A DNA stretch of 64,000 nucleotides from Methanocorpusculum sp. (lineage in GTDB: Archaea; Halobacteriota; Methanomicrobia; Methanomicrobiales; Methanocorpusculaceae). The notes under the pieces are model-generated. The model saw only the letters and a list, made by a program, of their open reading frames with translations. It was not told the DNA's origin and made no database searches. The translations under genes and the position numbers were made by a program. The stretch is from assembly GCA_029987115.1 (NCBI GenBank), contig DALTWK010000002.1:57856-121855 (forward strand), given 5' to 3'. Below, in pieces: positions 8,676-16,550 of the stretch; position 1 is the first letter of the stretch; every line of letters starts with the position of its first letter.

Positions 8676-10027
8676 TGTCCGGAACCTCCTACAACCGCTT
8701 CTGTCAGACACACATGCGGAGCTCCATCGGAAACTGGGACGCTCTGACCTTTGCCGCACATACCCGGCGACATTTTCCGCTCTTTTCCGCAGAGTGCAAT
8801 ATTGTGGAGAACAGAGAGAATATCTCCTGATAATGATACGTCACGCAGCATTCCAGCAGGCTCTCCATTGACAATCCGGTAGCCGTACTTTGCATTGAAC
8901 TGGAAAACGCCGCGTCCCGGATCAACCTGTCCTCCGCGGGAACCGATGAGAAGAATACCATTTTTGCAGGTTTCAAGAATCTCATCGTAGGATGCGTCGC
9001 CTTCTTTGATGTAAGTATTGCTCATGCGGACAAGCGGCTGCATACCCGGTTCTGCCCGTGCATGTCCGGCCTCCCCCGTTTCGGAACCAACTGCAGCAAG
9101 CGTCTCGCGGGAGTGCATGAACTTATTCATAACACCGTTTTTAATCAGTTCACAGGGACCATTTGCAACGCCTTCTGCATCGAATGGTTCGTATCCATAG
9201 TTATGCATGGACGGATCGTCGATAATGGTAACCAGTTTAGAACCGACAACCGTTCCCAGCCTGTCACCGAGTACACTGATGCCGTCTCTGACCTGATCTC
9301 CTTCACTGGCGTGTCCGACAGCTTCATGGGCAAAAACACCGGCAATAGCAGGATCAAGCACCGCAGGCATTTTTCCTCCGGGAACGCTTGCTGCATCCAG
9401 AAGTTTTACTGCTGTTGCCGCACATTCATCGCCGCGGTGGAGATAATCAGTGATTTTCATCGGACCGATAACTGCTTCCTGCTCATAGTCCATCTGCATG
9501 TCGCCGTTTTTAGCGGCAACTGCTGTGACGGTGAAAAGCGTTCTGCAGACGGATGATGCTGCATGATAGCCGTTGCAGTCCTCAAATAGCACATCCTGAT
9601 ACTGTTCCGCATAGCGTGCGGAAGTTGCCACAATTCCTTCCTGTTTAACCTGTTTTTCTAGGAGGAGAAGGTCAGCGGTTTTCTCTTCCAGCGGACGTTC
9701 CGCCTGTTCTTTGGCGCCTGCATCCCAGGAACGCGGAACTCCCATCGGAACGTCGGCAATATCAGTGTGAACGGTTGCAAGCCGGGCAGATCGTGCAGCC
9801 TTTTCAATTGCTTCTCTCTTCTGTTTCTCGTTATCCATATCAAACGGAGAAACACAGCAGTATCCCCAGCCGTGTTCTCCCAAAACACGAATCAGTGCTT
9901 TTCCATAGTAGGTTGAACCGGCGTTTTCAATGTTGCCGTTTTCAATCTGTATGGATGTAGAATTTCCATTTACGCATCTGATATCGTAATAGCGTACCGT
10001 ATCCATTGCTTTACTATTGGTCCGCAT
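8672..10027 (-). CDS. tldD: TldD/PmbA family metallopeptidase, TldD subunit
   Basis: A 451-residue chain with the catalytic motif HEAVGH (HEXXXH) near residue 235, followed by the glycine-rich GSKLVTIIDDP region and a C-terminal half ending in GGSGQ. It is the zinc-bearing subunit of the TldD-TldE protease. The ATG at 10027 has no ribosome-binding site; a second in-frame ATG at 10006 lies about 25 nt after a TATA-like CTATCTATA, so a leaderless transcript starting there is a real alternative. The gene is the fifth of a minus-strand run starting at mbf1 but is separated from the preceding small gene by 47 nt. Confidence 0.92.
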   Translation of the reverse strand: MRTNSKAMDTVRYYDIRCVNGNSTSIQIENGNIENAGSTYYGKALIRVLGEHGWGYCCVSPFDMDNEKQKREAIEKAARSARLATVHTDIADVPMGVPRSWDAGAKEQAERPLEEKTADLLLLEKQVKQEGIVATSARYAEQYQDVLFEDCNGYHAASSVCRTLFTVTAVAAKNGDMQMDYEQEAVIGPMKITDYLHRGDECAATAVKLLDAASVPGGKMPAVLDPAIAGVFAHEAVGHASEGDQVRDGISVLGDRLGTVVGSKLVTIIDDPSMHNYGYEPFDAEGVANGPCELIKNGVMNKFMHSRETLAAVGSETGEAGHARAEPGMQPLVRMSNTYIKEGDASYDEILETCKNGILLIGSRGGQVDPGRGVFQFNAKYGYRIVNGEPAGMLRDVSLSGDILSVLHNIALCGKERKMSPGMCGKGQSVPVSDGAPHVCLTEAVVGGSGQ

Positions 10028-10074
10028 TATAGATAGGGTTTCGGAAACAGGAGGACTGATTTCCGCGAAAAAAG

Positions 10075-10290
10075 TTATTTGCCGCCGGTTACCCGGTTCC
10101 GGTATGCGGCCAGAGCTTCGGCGAACTCTTCTGATGCATAGAATCCTTCCATAAACGATGCATCATTCATAATATCTTCTACAGCAACCTGTTCCTGAAA
10201 CACCTGTCCCATAGACATGCGGCAGTTATTCAGAATCTGTGCGGCATACTCGTCATCGGATAATTCCTTTGTCTTTTTACGTCCGAACAT
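10075..10290 (-). CDS. Small hypothetical protein, 71 residues
   Basis: I do not recognise this family. The product is MFGRKKTKELSDDEYAAQIL and so on: a basic start, then a mostly acidic helical sequence ending in RVTGGK, with no membrane segment or cysteine motif. It starts three bases after the stop of the patatin gene, so it is most likely made from the same message, and it is short enough to be an accessory of that enzyme. The close spacing is the main support for it being real. Confidence 0.65.
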   Translation of the reverse strand: MFGRKKTKELSDDEYAAQILNNCRMSMGQVFQEQVAVEDIMNDASFMEGFYASEEFAEALAAYRNRVTGGK

Positions 10291-10293
10291 GGC

Positions 10294-11148
10294 TTACTCC
10301 TTCAGATATTCTTTCATTTCTTTCGACCGTGCATCATAGTCGGCAAGTCCGGTTTCATAGAGTTTCTGCAGTTTGGGAAAATCTATGGTAGAGGTGGAGA
10401 TGCCGGTATTTTCAGGCGGTGCAAAGATGAAAACTTTTCCTGCTTTTTCCATCTCATATACCCATTTCAGGCATTCACGGTAACGGAGATGACGGGTGTC
10501 AACGCCTTTTATTACCGCCGGATATTTCCAGAGCATCAGATGGTAGAGGAATTTGTGAGCCTGCGGCTGGCGGAAGAATGAACGGGCGTTTTCCAGAATA
10601 AGCACAACCCGGTCGCATCCTTCATCAAACGCCTTTTGTAAGGGTATGGAATCCGCAACACCTCCGTCGAAGTATTTCCTTCCGTTCACCTTGATTGCCC
10701 GGGAAAGTGCCGGAAGTGCCGCTCCCGCCTTGATAACGGTCAAATCATTGCGTTTGATGTCATCTTTCGTGAAGTATTTGGCTTCTCCGGTTTTTGCATC
10801 TGTTGCTGTAATCAGCAACTGTGCCGGGTTTTTCACATACGCGTCATAATCTACCGGGGATGCGCCTCCGTCATTGGACAGTTCTCCGTAAATATAATGG
10901 AGATTGAAAAAATGTCCGGTGGTTATCCACTGCCATGCACCGCAGTACTTCGGGAGTTTCGGATAGTCCACATAGAATTTAATATTTCTTCCCCGCTGTC
11001 CGGCAATAAACGACACCAGATTGGCAGCACCAGCAGATACCCCAATACATTCGTCAAAGGTAATATTTTCATCGAGCATGCGGTCGAGAATGCCGGCGCT
11101 GTAGGCGCATTTCATACCGCCGCCTTCAACTACTAAACACGTTTTCAT
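10294..11148 (-). CDS. Patatin-like phospholipase
   Basis: The 284-residue protein has all parts of a patatin lipase: the oxyanion-hole glycines EGGGMKCAYSAG at residues 8-19, the nucleophile elbow GVSAG near residue 38, and the catalytic aspartate in FDGGVADSIPL near residue 166. These define a Ser-Asp dyad acyl hydrolase. Archaeal lipids are ether-linked, so the natural substrate is unclear; membrane glycerol esters or imported lipids are possible. No signal peptide is seen. It lies between tpiA (9-nt gap) and a 71-residue ORF (3-nt gap), in a probable operon headed by mbf1. Confidence 0.88.
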   Translation of the reverse strand: MKTCLVVEGGGMKCAYSAGILDRMLDENITFDECIGVSAGAANLVSFIAGQRGRNIKFYVDYPKLPKYCGAWQWITTGHFFNLHYIYGELSNDGGASPVDYDAYVKNPAQLLITATDAKTGEAKYFTKDDIKRNDLTVIKAGAALPALSRAIKVNGRKYFDGGVADSIPLQKAFDEGCDRVVLILENARSFFRQPQAHKFLYHLMLWKYPAVIKGVDTRHLRYRECLKWVYEMEKAGKVFIFAPPENTGISTSTIDFPKLQKLYETGLADYDARSKEMKEYLKE

Positions 11149-11157
11149 AATGAAAAA

Positions 11158-11823
11158 TTAGAGCTGGGAAACCAGGTCACGCAGGACGGTTTCCGGATCT
11201 TTTGCCTTGACAACACCGGATGCCAGCAGAACGCCGTCTGCTCCGAGGTCAAGTGCTGTTCTTACACATTCACCAGTCTGAATTCCTGCACCGCAGAGAA
11301 CCTTTACATTCGGGTTTACAGACTTAACGAGGTTTACAGTATTTCGGATAATTTCAGGATCAGCTTTCGCAACAGATATTCCAGATCCAATCAGTTCCGG
11401 CGGTTCTACTGCAACATAAGTCGGTTCGAAGACGGCACATGCGGCAGATACTGCAGCATTATTTGTGCAGACAACGGTTTCCAGATGGTTGAACTTTGCA
11501 TCGCGGACAGATGCCTCAATGTCGGCAATTGTAAGTCTGCGTTCGGAGTGGTTCAGCAGCGTTCCGGTGCATCCCGCAGCACGTGCGGAAAACGCCGGCA
11601 TTCTCCCGGTAAATGCTCCTTCAACAGGATCGATGTGCTGTGCATAAACGGGAAGTTCATAATGCTTGCAGAACGGGTGAAGTTCAGCAAACTGCGGAGC
11701 AATGCCGATGGTCACGTCATTTTCCGCCATGACCAGTTCCGCGGCTTCCGCAATCCGGCCGGCATTGTATCCTGCGCCTTCACGGTAGGATTTGAAGTTA
11801 ATCAGGATAAACGGAAGTGCCAT
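11158..11823 (-). CDS. tpiA: Triosephosphate isomerase, archaeal type
   Basis: The 221 residues match the short archaeal triosephosphate isomerases, which lack part of the bacterial sequence. Visible are FILINFKSY with the substrate lysine, AQHIDPV with the catalytic histidine, VAVEPPELIGSG with the catalytic glutamate near residue 142, and the phosphate-binding GAGI and GADGVLLASG loops. It interconverts glyceraldehyde 3-phosphate and dihydroxyacetone phosphate in gluconeogenesis and lipid backbone supply. The ATG overlaps the mbf1 stop by one base (TAATG), so both are probably cotranscribed. Confidence 0.95.
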   Translation of the reverse strand: MALPFILINFKSYREGAGYNAGRIAEAAELVMAENDVTIGIAPQFAELHPFCKHYELPVYAQHIDPVEGAFTGRMPAFSARAAGCTGTLLNHSERRLTIADIEASVRDAKFNHLETVVCTNNAAVSAACAVFEPTYVAVEPPELIGSGISVAKADPEIIRNTVNLVKSVNPNVKVLCGAGIQTGECVRTALDLGADGVLLASGVVKAKDPETVLRDLVSQL

Positions 11824-12347
11824 TATTTCCTCTTCAACTGGATAACGTCACCGAGTGTTGTTGCCGCGACTCCGCCGGCCTGTGCCTTCTCTTCAGCATT
11901 TTCAATATCCAGGAGAGAAATGCCAAGTTCTTTTTCCAGCTTCTTACGTTCCTCTTCTGTAGGTGCACGTTCTCCGCGTTCGAACTTTCTAATATCTACT
12001 TCCTGCATCTTTAAAATGAAGGCAAGATCATTCTGGGTATATCCTTTCTCCTGACGTGCCTGAGCAATGCGTTTTGCATAATCTTCAACAACATCGCCTT
12101 CGATATAGTCGAACATATCACGCTTTCTCTGCTGCTGGCGTACCGCCTGCGTTGATGAGGAACGTGGTGATGCCGGAGGAACAACGTAGCGTGTTCCTGT
12201 TGATGTCCGTGCACGCGGATCCTGAACCTCAGTACCGAGTTTTGCGCATTTTTCGCAAACCCGCATCGGTTTTGCCCCTGCTATCTGAACCAGTTTTGCT
12301 TTCTTGGAAAGCGGTGCGCCGCATAACTCACAAAATTCTGTCTGCAT
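11823..12347 (-). CDS. Multiprotein bridging factor 1-like zinc-ribbon/HTH regulator
   Basis: From ATG 12347 the product is about 174 residues. It begins MQTEFCELCGAPLSKKAKLV with two CxxC pairs forming a zinc ribbon, has a linker rich in S, T and R, and then a helix-turn-helix of the Cro/C1 (MBF1) type: RQEKGYTQNDLAFILKMQEV and the conserved GERAPTEEERKKLEKELGI. Archaeal MBF1 contacts TBP or the ribosome in related organisms. Longer starts exist at 12362 and 12383, but homologues normally begin directly before the zinc ribbon. It heads the tpiA-patatin-tldD-pmbA run. Confidence 0.9.
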   Translation of the reverse strand: MQTEFCELCGAPLSKKAKLVQIAGAKPMRVCEKCAKLGTEVQDPRARTSTGTRYVVPPASPRSSSTQAVRQQQRKRDMFDYIEGDVVEDYAKRIAQARQEKGYTQNDLAFILKMQEVDIRKFERGERAPTEEERKKLEKELGISLLDIENAEEKAQAGGVAATTLGDVIQLKRK

Positions 12348-12423
12348 GGCTATTTCTACCATATACTTCGATGTATTCCACATTAACTCTTTTCCTGAAG
12401 GTACTCACCCAGAAGAATAACAG

Positions 12424-12435
12424 TACATTAATTAA
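12424..12435 (+). promoter_or_regulatory. TATA-like box of the CPA2 antiporter gene
   Basis: TACATTAATTAA is centred about 29 nt before ATG 12459, the spacing expected if transcription starts at or just before the start codon. No ribosome-binding site precedes the ATG, which fits a leaderless message. Confidence 0.45.
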
Positions 12436-12458
12436 CTGATGCAACTAAAATTAAAACA

Positions 12459-14528
12459 ATGGCAGTATTTGATTTCGCGGAATTTATTGCCCCGTTCATT
12501 GGAGAAGCACCGGAGGTTAAGATAATGTATACTATCTTCATTGTTCTCTTCTGTGCAATTCTTGTCCTTCTTGCGGGGAGAAAATTCAGAATACCGATTA
12601 TTATAGGATACTTCATCACCGGTATTATTCTCGGACCGGACTGTCTTCATATCGTAGACAGTGCTCAGGTGGATGTGCTTGCCGAGTTCGGTGTTATCCT
12701 GCTGATGTTTACCATCGGTCTTGAAATTTCGCTGAAAAATCTGCTTTCAATGAAGAAGATTGTTCTTATCGGCGGTTCACTGCAGCTGCTGGTAACAACA
12801 GCTGCCGTATGCGCCATCATGATGGCATTCGGCTTCTCCTTTAACGTTTCCGTCTTTATCGGTTTCCTGGTCGCTCACTCATCAACTGCCATTATCATGA
12901 ATATCTATCAGAAGAGCGGAGAAGTCGACAAACAGCACGGTAAAATATCTCTTGGTCTTCTGATTTTCCAGGACCTGAACGTCGTGCCGATGATGATGCT
13001 GGTCCCACTGCTGGCAGGCAATGAAGGAACCGACATTATCGGAGAGGTTATCAGTTTCTTCATCGGTCTTGCCATCATGCTTGCCATCCTTGCCGCTGCA
13101 ATCTTTCTTGTTCCGAAGATTCTCAAACATATTGCACTTACCAGAAACAGCGAACTCTTCGTTATTGCTGTCGTGGTAATCTGTTTCGGCATTGCCTGGC
13201 TGATGAATATCAACGGCGTCAGTCTTGCCTTAGGAGCTTTCCTTGCCGGTGTCGCCATTTCCGGTTCCGACTACAGTCATGAGGTTATCGGACAGGTCGC
13301 ACCAATTCGCGATATTCTTTCCAGTTTCTTCTTCGTTTCCATAGGAGTAATGCTGAATCTCGAGGTTGTTCTTGAAAATATTCTCCCGATTCTCGGCATC
13401 GCAGTTCTTCTTATGGTGGGAAAGACAATTATCAACTTCTTCTCAGTAAAAGTTCTGGGAATTGCAACAGGAGCGTGCGTTCTCTCTGCAGTCGGTCTTT
13501 CACAGATTGGAGAATTCTCCTTTATTCTCGGTAAAGAGGGGCTGAATGCCGGAATACTGTCCCCTAACATATACAACTCGTTCCTGGCTATATCCATTAT
13601 TACCATGGCAATAACGCCATTCGTTGTCTCTTGGCTTCCGAAATTTGTCAACAAGCATTTCACCTCAAAAGTTCCGAAAGAGGAAAATGCCATGGCGACG
13701 GATGAACGCCATGAAATTATCGTCGGTTTCGGTCTTGCCGGTCGTTATGTTGCACGGGCGCTGAAAAAACTGAACATTCCCTACATCATCATTGAAATGA
13801 ATGCTCAAACCGTGGAAGCTGAGAAGAAAAACGGTGAGAATATTATCTACGGAGATGCATCGCGGGATGCCATTCTCGATTATGCCGGAATCATGAAAGC
13901 ACAGTCGATTGTCATTTCGATTCCGCAAATGGATGCAGTTAAAGCAATTATCACCACAGCACGCAGACTGAATCCACAGATTACAATCATCACCCGTTCC
14001 CGCTTCATTTCCGAAACATCTGAATTGTACCGGCTCGGTGCAGATGAAGTTATTGTTGACGAACGTGAATCGGCGGTTCAGATTTTCAAACGCATTCTCG
14101 CGAGTAAACAGTTGCCGGTACAGGATATTGAGGCCTTAAGCCGTGAGATGAGAAGCAAGCTCTATAACCAGTACATTGAAACGCCAAATGTTCTTGCAAA
14201 TCCCGGTTCTGATGTACCGAAGTTATTCGACACACTCCGGACATATGCACGCCATGCCGACAGCAAAGTATCTGCCGAAATGTCGAAGGTTGAACAGATG
14301 CGTGTTGAACCCGGTTCCTCCCTCTGCAACAAAAAACTATCAGAAGTACATCTGAGAAGAGACTACGGTATTTCGGTTCTCGCCATCCGTCACGAAGGAG
14401 AAACTGATGCTGCTGTGTCCCCGGACGGTGAAGTACGTCTACGTGAAGGTGACAACGTTGTTCTCATAGGTCAGCAGAAAGCCCTGAACAAAGTTGTTGA
14501 ACTCTTCAATCCCCCAATGGAGAACTAA
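12459..14528 (+). CDS. CPA2 family cation:proton antiporter with TrkA-N and TrkA-C domains
   Basis: A 689-residue membrane protein. The first 400 residues form about twelve membrane helices with family features GYFITGIILGPD and FGVILLMFTIGLE. A cytoplasmic TrkA-N (RCK) domain starts at EIIVGFGLAGRYVA near residue 420 with the GxGxxG nucleotide loop, and a TrkA-C domain follows from VEPGSSLCNKKLSEV near residue 610. This is the build of KefB/GerN-like Na+ or K+/H+ antiporters gated by nucleotides; RCK_C domains in other archaea and bacteria can bind c-di-AMP, which is made by the dacZ product in this window. The transported ion is not readable. It is a single-gene unit. Confidence 0.92.
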   Translation: MAVFDFAEFIAPFIGEAPEVKIMYTIFIVLFCAILVLLAGRKFRIPIIIGYFITGIILGPDCLHIVDSAQVDVLAEFGVILLMFTIGLEISLKNLLSMKKIVLIGGSLQLLVTTAAVCAIMMAFGFSFNVSVFIGFLVAHSSTAIIMNIYQKSGEVDKQHGKISLGLLIFQDLNVVPMMMLVPLLAGNEGTDIIGEVISFFIGLAIMLAILAAAIFLVPKILKHIALTRNSELFVIAVVVICFGIAWLMNINGVSLALGAFLAGVAISGSDYSHEVIGQVAPIRDILSSFFFVSIGVMLNLEVVLENILPILGIAVLLMVGKTIINFFSVKVLGIATGACVLSAVGLSQIGEFSFILGKEGLNAGILSPNIYNSFLAISIITMAITPFVVSWLPKFVNKHFTSKVPKEENAMATDERHEIIVGFGLAGRYVARALKKLNIPYIIIEMNAQTVEAEKKNGENIIYGDASRDAILDYAGIMKAQSIVISIPQMDAVKAIITTARRLNPQITIITRSRFISETSELYRLGADEVIVDERESAVQIFKRILASKQLPVQDIEALSREMRSKLYNQYIETPNVLANPGSDVPKLFDTLRTYARHADSKVSAEMSKVEQMRVEPGSSLCNKKLSEVHLRRDYGISVLAIRHEGETDAAVSPDGEVRLREGDNVVLIGQQKALNKVVELFNPPMEN

Positions 14529-14593
14529 TTCTCCATTACAAGTATTCCGGCAGTTATTGGTAAAAAAGGAAAAGAGGAATTAGAGATTCGGCA

Positions 14594-16324
14594 TCAATGC
14601 TCAGTCATTGACCAGCCGATAGTATCATTGTAAATCTTTTCAACATCATCGCTGATACTGGAAATCGAGATGACTTTGGCACGCTTCTCCAGAGGAGGAT
14701 TGAGTTTTGCCTCTTTTTCGTATTTGTTGACCTCGTCCTCGACATCTTCCGGTAACGATCCGACACCCTGTAAAACACTAATCATTTCACGGGACAGATA
14801 ATTGTCAATCTGAATCTTCCGTTTTGCAGTATGCGATAATCTTCCGATAAGCTTGCAGATAGATGTGCGGTCTTCCGGCGACAGTTGTTCAGCAAACTCG
14901 TACGATTCGATGACCCGCATAATCTGTAATATCGGCAGGACTGCTTCCAGGGTAATTACATACACTTTGTAATCAGCCATGGGATACATGAAGGTATCAA
15001 GGACTTCAAGAGTGCTGGCCGGAACAACAAGGAAGGCATCTTTACGTACCTTTTCATATTTGCAGTACTTTTCCATCTTTTCAGCCTGCTGCTTAAGATA
15101 GTTCGGGAAATGTTCCAGTTCTTCCGGATTCTTCGGGGATTTTGCATCAAAAATCGTGTACATGTCCCCAATCAGAAATGCATTGTCAGGAACCCCATGG
15201 TAAGGGTATGACGACTTGTCACAGAGGATAAAGTCGTATTTATTGGCAATTTCGTGCATATGGTTTTCAACTGCTGTTTCGTGCCGCTGCCATGATGTCG
15301 CGAGCATTTCTTTATGCTCATCTTCAAGTTTCCTCTCCCGTTCTTCCAAATCCCGTTTTGCAATGCGCTGTTCTTCGATAAGAGCGTTTAATCCGGCTAC
15401 ATTACGTTTATACTGAGCATCCTGTTCTGCTTTGATGCTTTCTTCCTGAGCAATCAGTTTTTTTGCTTCAGTAAGTTCTGCAAGTTTTGCATCGTATTCT
15501 GTTTTCAAAACGGTGTATTTCTGCAGTTCATTTTCGTGATTGGTCTGTGCTCTGGTCAGAGCGTCACGGGTTTCCAGAAGTTCCTTTTCTGCAGCAGCAC
15601 ACTTACTTCCTAACTCTTCGGACGCGGAAGTAATCGTCTCCAGCTGATTTGCAAGTTCAATGCATCGGTCATGTTCTTCCTGTTTTGAACGAGTCAGTGA
15701 ATCAAAATCAGTTTGTAATTTCACAGAAAGATTCTGTTCGTTTTCGATTTTCTGCCTGGCTACAGCAAGTTCCTCTTTTATACTGGCATACTCTGCAGAG
15801 ATGGTTTCATAGGTTTTCTTTAATTCATCCAGTTCTTTTGCAATACCTTCTGCATTCTCCGCCTTAGACTTGTACGATGCAAAATCCCCTTGGAATGATT
15901 GATACTCTGCAGAAAGCTTGTCATATTTCTCAGACAGTCTTGCATTCTCATCTTTGAGAGAAAGACGACCTGCCTGTTCAAACTGGAAACCGGCATTGAT
16001 TTTTTCTTTTTCATCACGAAGTGTTTCCAGTTTTCTCTGAGTATCACGTTCCCGTACTTCGCTTTCTGACAGACGATGTTCAACGAGACGTTTTTCCTCG
16101 ATTATTTTCTGATAATTGGTGTTTGAACGCTGTGTTTCTTCTTCAGAGCGCTGAAGCTTTGACTGGTATGCAGCGAATTCCTGAGAATACTGATTTGCTG
16201 CATTCGTAAGATCCTCCTGAGCCGTCTGTGCCTCATTTAGAATCTTTTTCCACGAGAACAGGCGTTGGAAAAATCCGACGGATCCCAATGATGATAAAAA
16301 ATGAGAAATGCGTGATGTATCCAT
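14594..16324 (-). CDS. Coiled-coil protein with RmuC-like PD-(D/E)XK C-terminal domain
   Basis: The 576-residue product has a short N-terminal stretch with aromatic residues (SVGFFQRLFSWKK), then about 300 residues of continuous heptad-rich coiled coil. The C-terminal third holds GVPDNAFLIGD near residue 377 and TIFDAKSPKN near 390, a spacing and sequence that resembles the PD...DxK nuclease core of RmuC, where the pattern is PDFVV...IDAKFP. A helical tail follows, containing RLSHTAKRKIQIDNYL. RmuC proteins are long coiled coils with a nuclease end that limit recombination or act on foreign DNA. Homology is my inference from motif and architecture; nuclease activity is unproven. It is a single gene with a long upstream gap. 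Confidence 0.6.
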   Translation of the reverse strand: MDTSRISHFLSSLGSVGFFQRLFSWKKILNEAQTAQEDLTNAANQYSQEFAAYQSKLQRSEEETQRSNTNYQKIIEEKRLVEHRLSESEVRERDTQRKLETLRDEKEKINAGFQFEQAGRLSLKDENARLSEKYDKLSAEYQSFQGDFASYKSKAENAEGIAKELDELKKTYETISAEYASIKEELAVARQKIENEQNLSVKLQTDFDSLTRSKQEEHDRCIELANQLETITSASEELGSKCAAAEKELLETRDALTRAQTNHENELQKYTVLKTEYDAKLAELTEAKKLIAQEESIKAEQDAQYKRNVAGLNALIEEQRIAKRDLEERERKLEDEHKEMLATSWQRHETAVENHMHEIANKYDFILCDKSSYPYHGVPDNAFLIGDMYTIFDAKSPKNPEELEHFPNYLKQQAEKMEKYCKYEKVRKDAFLVVPASTLEVLDTFMYPMADYKVYVITLEAVLPILQIMRVIESYEFAEQLSPEDRTSICKLIGRLSHTAKRKIQIDNYLSREMISVLQGVGSLPEDVEDEVNKYEKEAKLNPPLEKRAKVISISSISDDVEKIYNDTIGWSMTEH

Positions 16325-16467
16325 TAGGATGATTATTCAATCCGAATTCAGATAAATGTTATTTGTGGAACAGAGATTGAAGTGAGGTATTATTGAATTT
16401 GTGTGTGCTGATAATTGAAACCCGCACAGAAGACACCATTTCCGTCAATATCTGACCAATGTATAAC

Positions 16468-16476
16468 CTATAAATA
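16468..16476 (+). promoter_or_regulatory. Strong TATA box of the ADP-forming acyl-CoA synthetase gene
   Basis: CTATAAATA preceded by AAC is close to the archaeal consensus. It predicts a start near 16500 and a leader of about 50 nt, ending with GGAGAG just before the ATG at 16551. The surrounding gap (16325-16550) shows nothing else. Confidence 0.65.
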
Positions 16477-16550
16477 GAAATCCATCATGATAAATAATGT
16501 AGAATACGTTGCCTATCTAGAGGGCACGTTCCGGAAATACGGAGAGAAAA

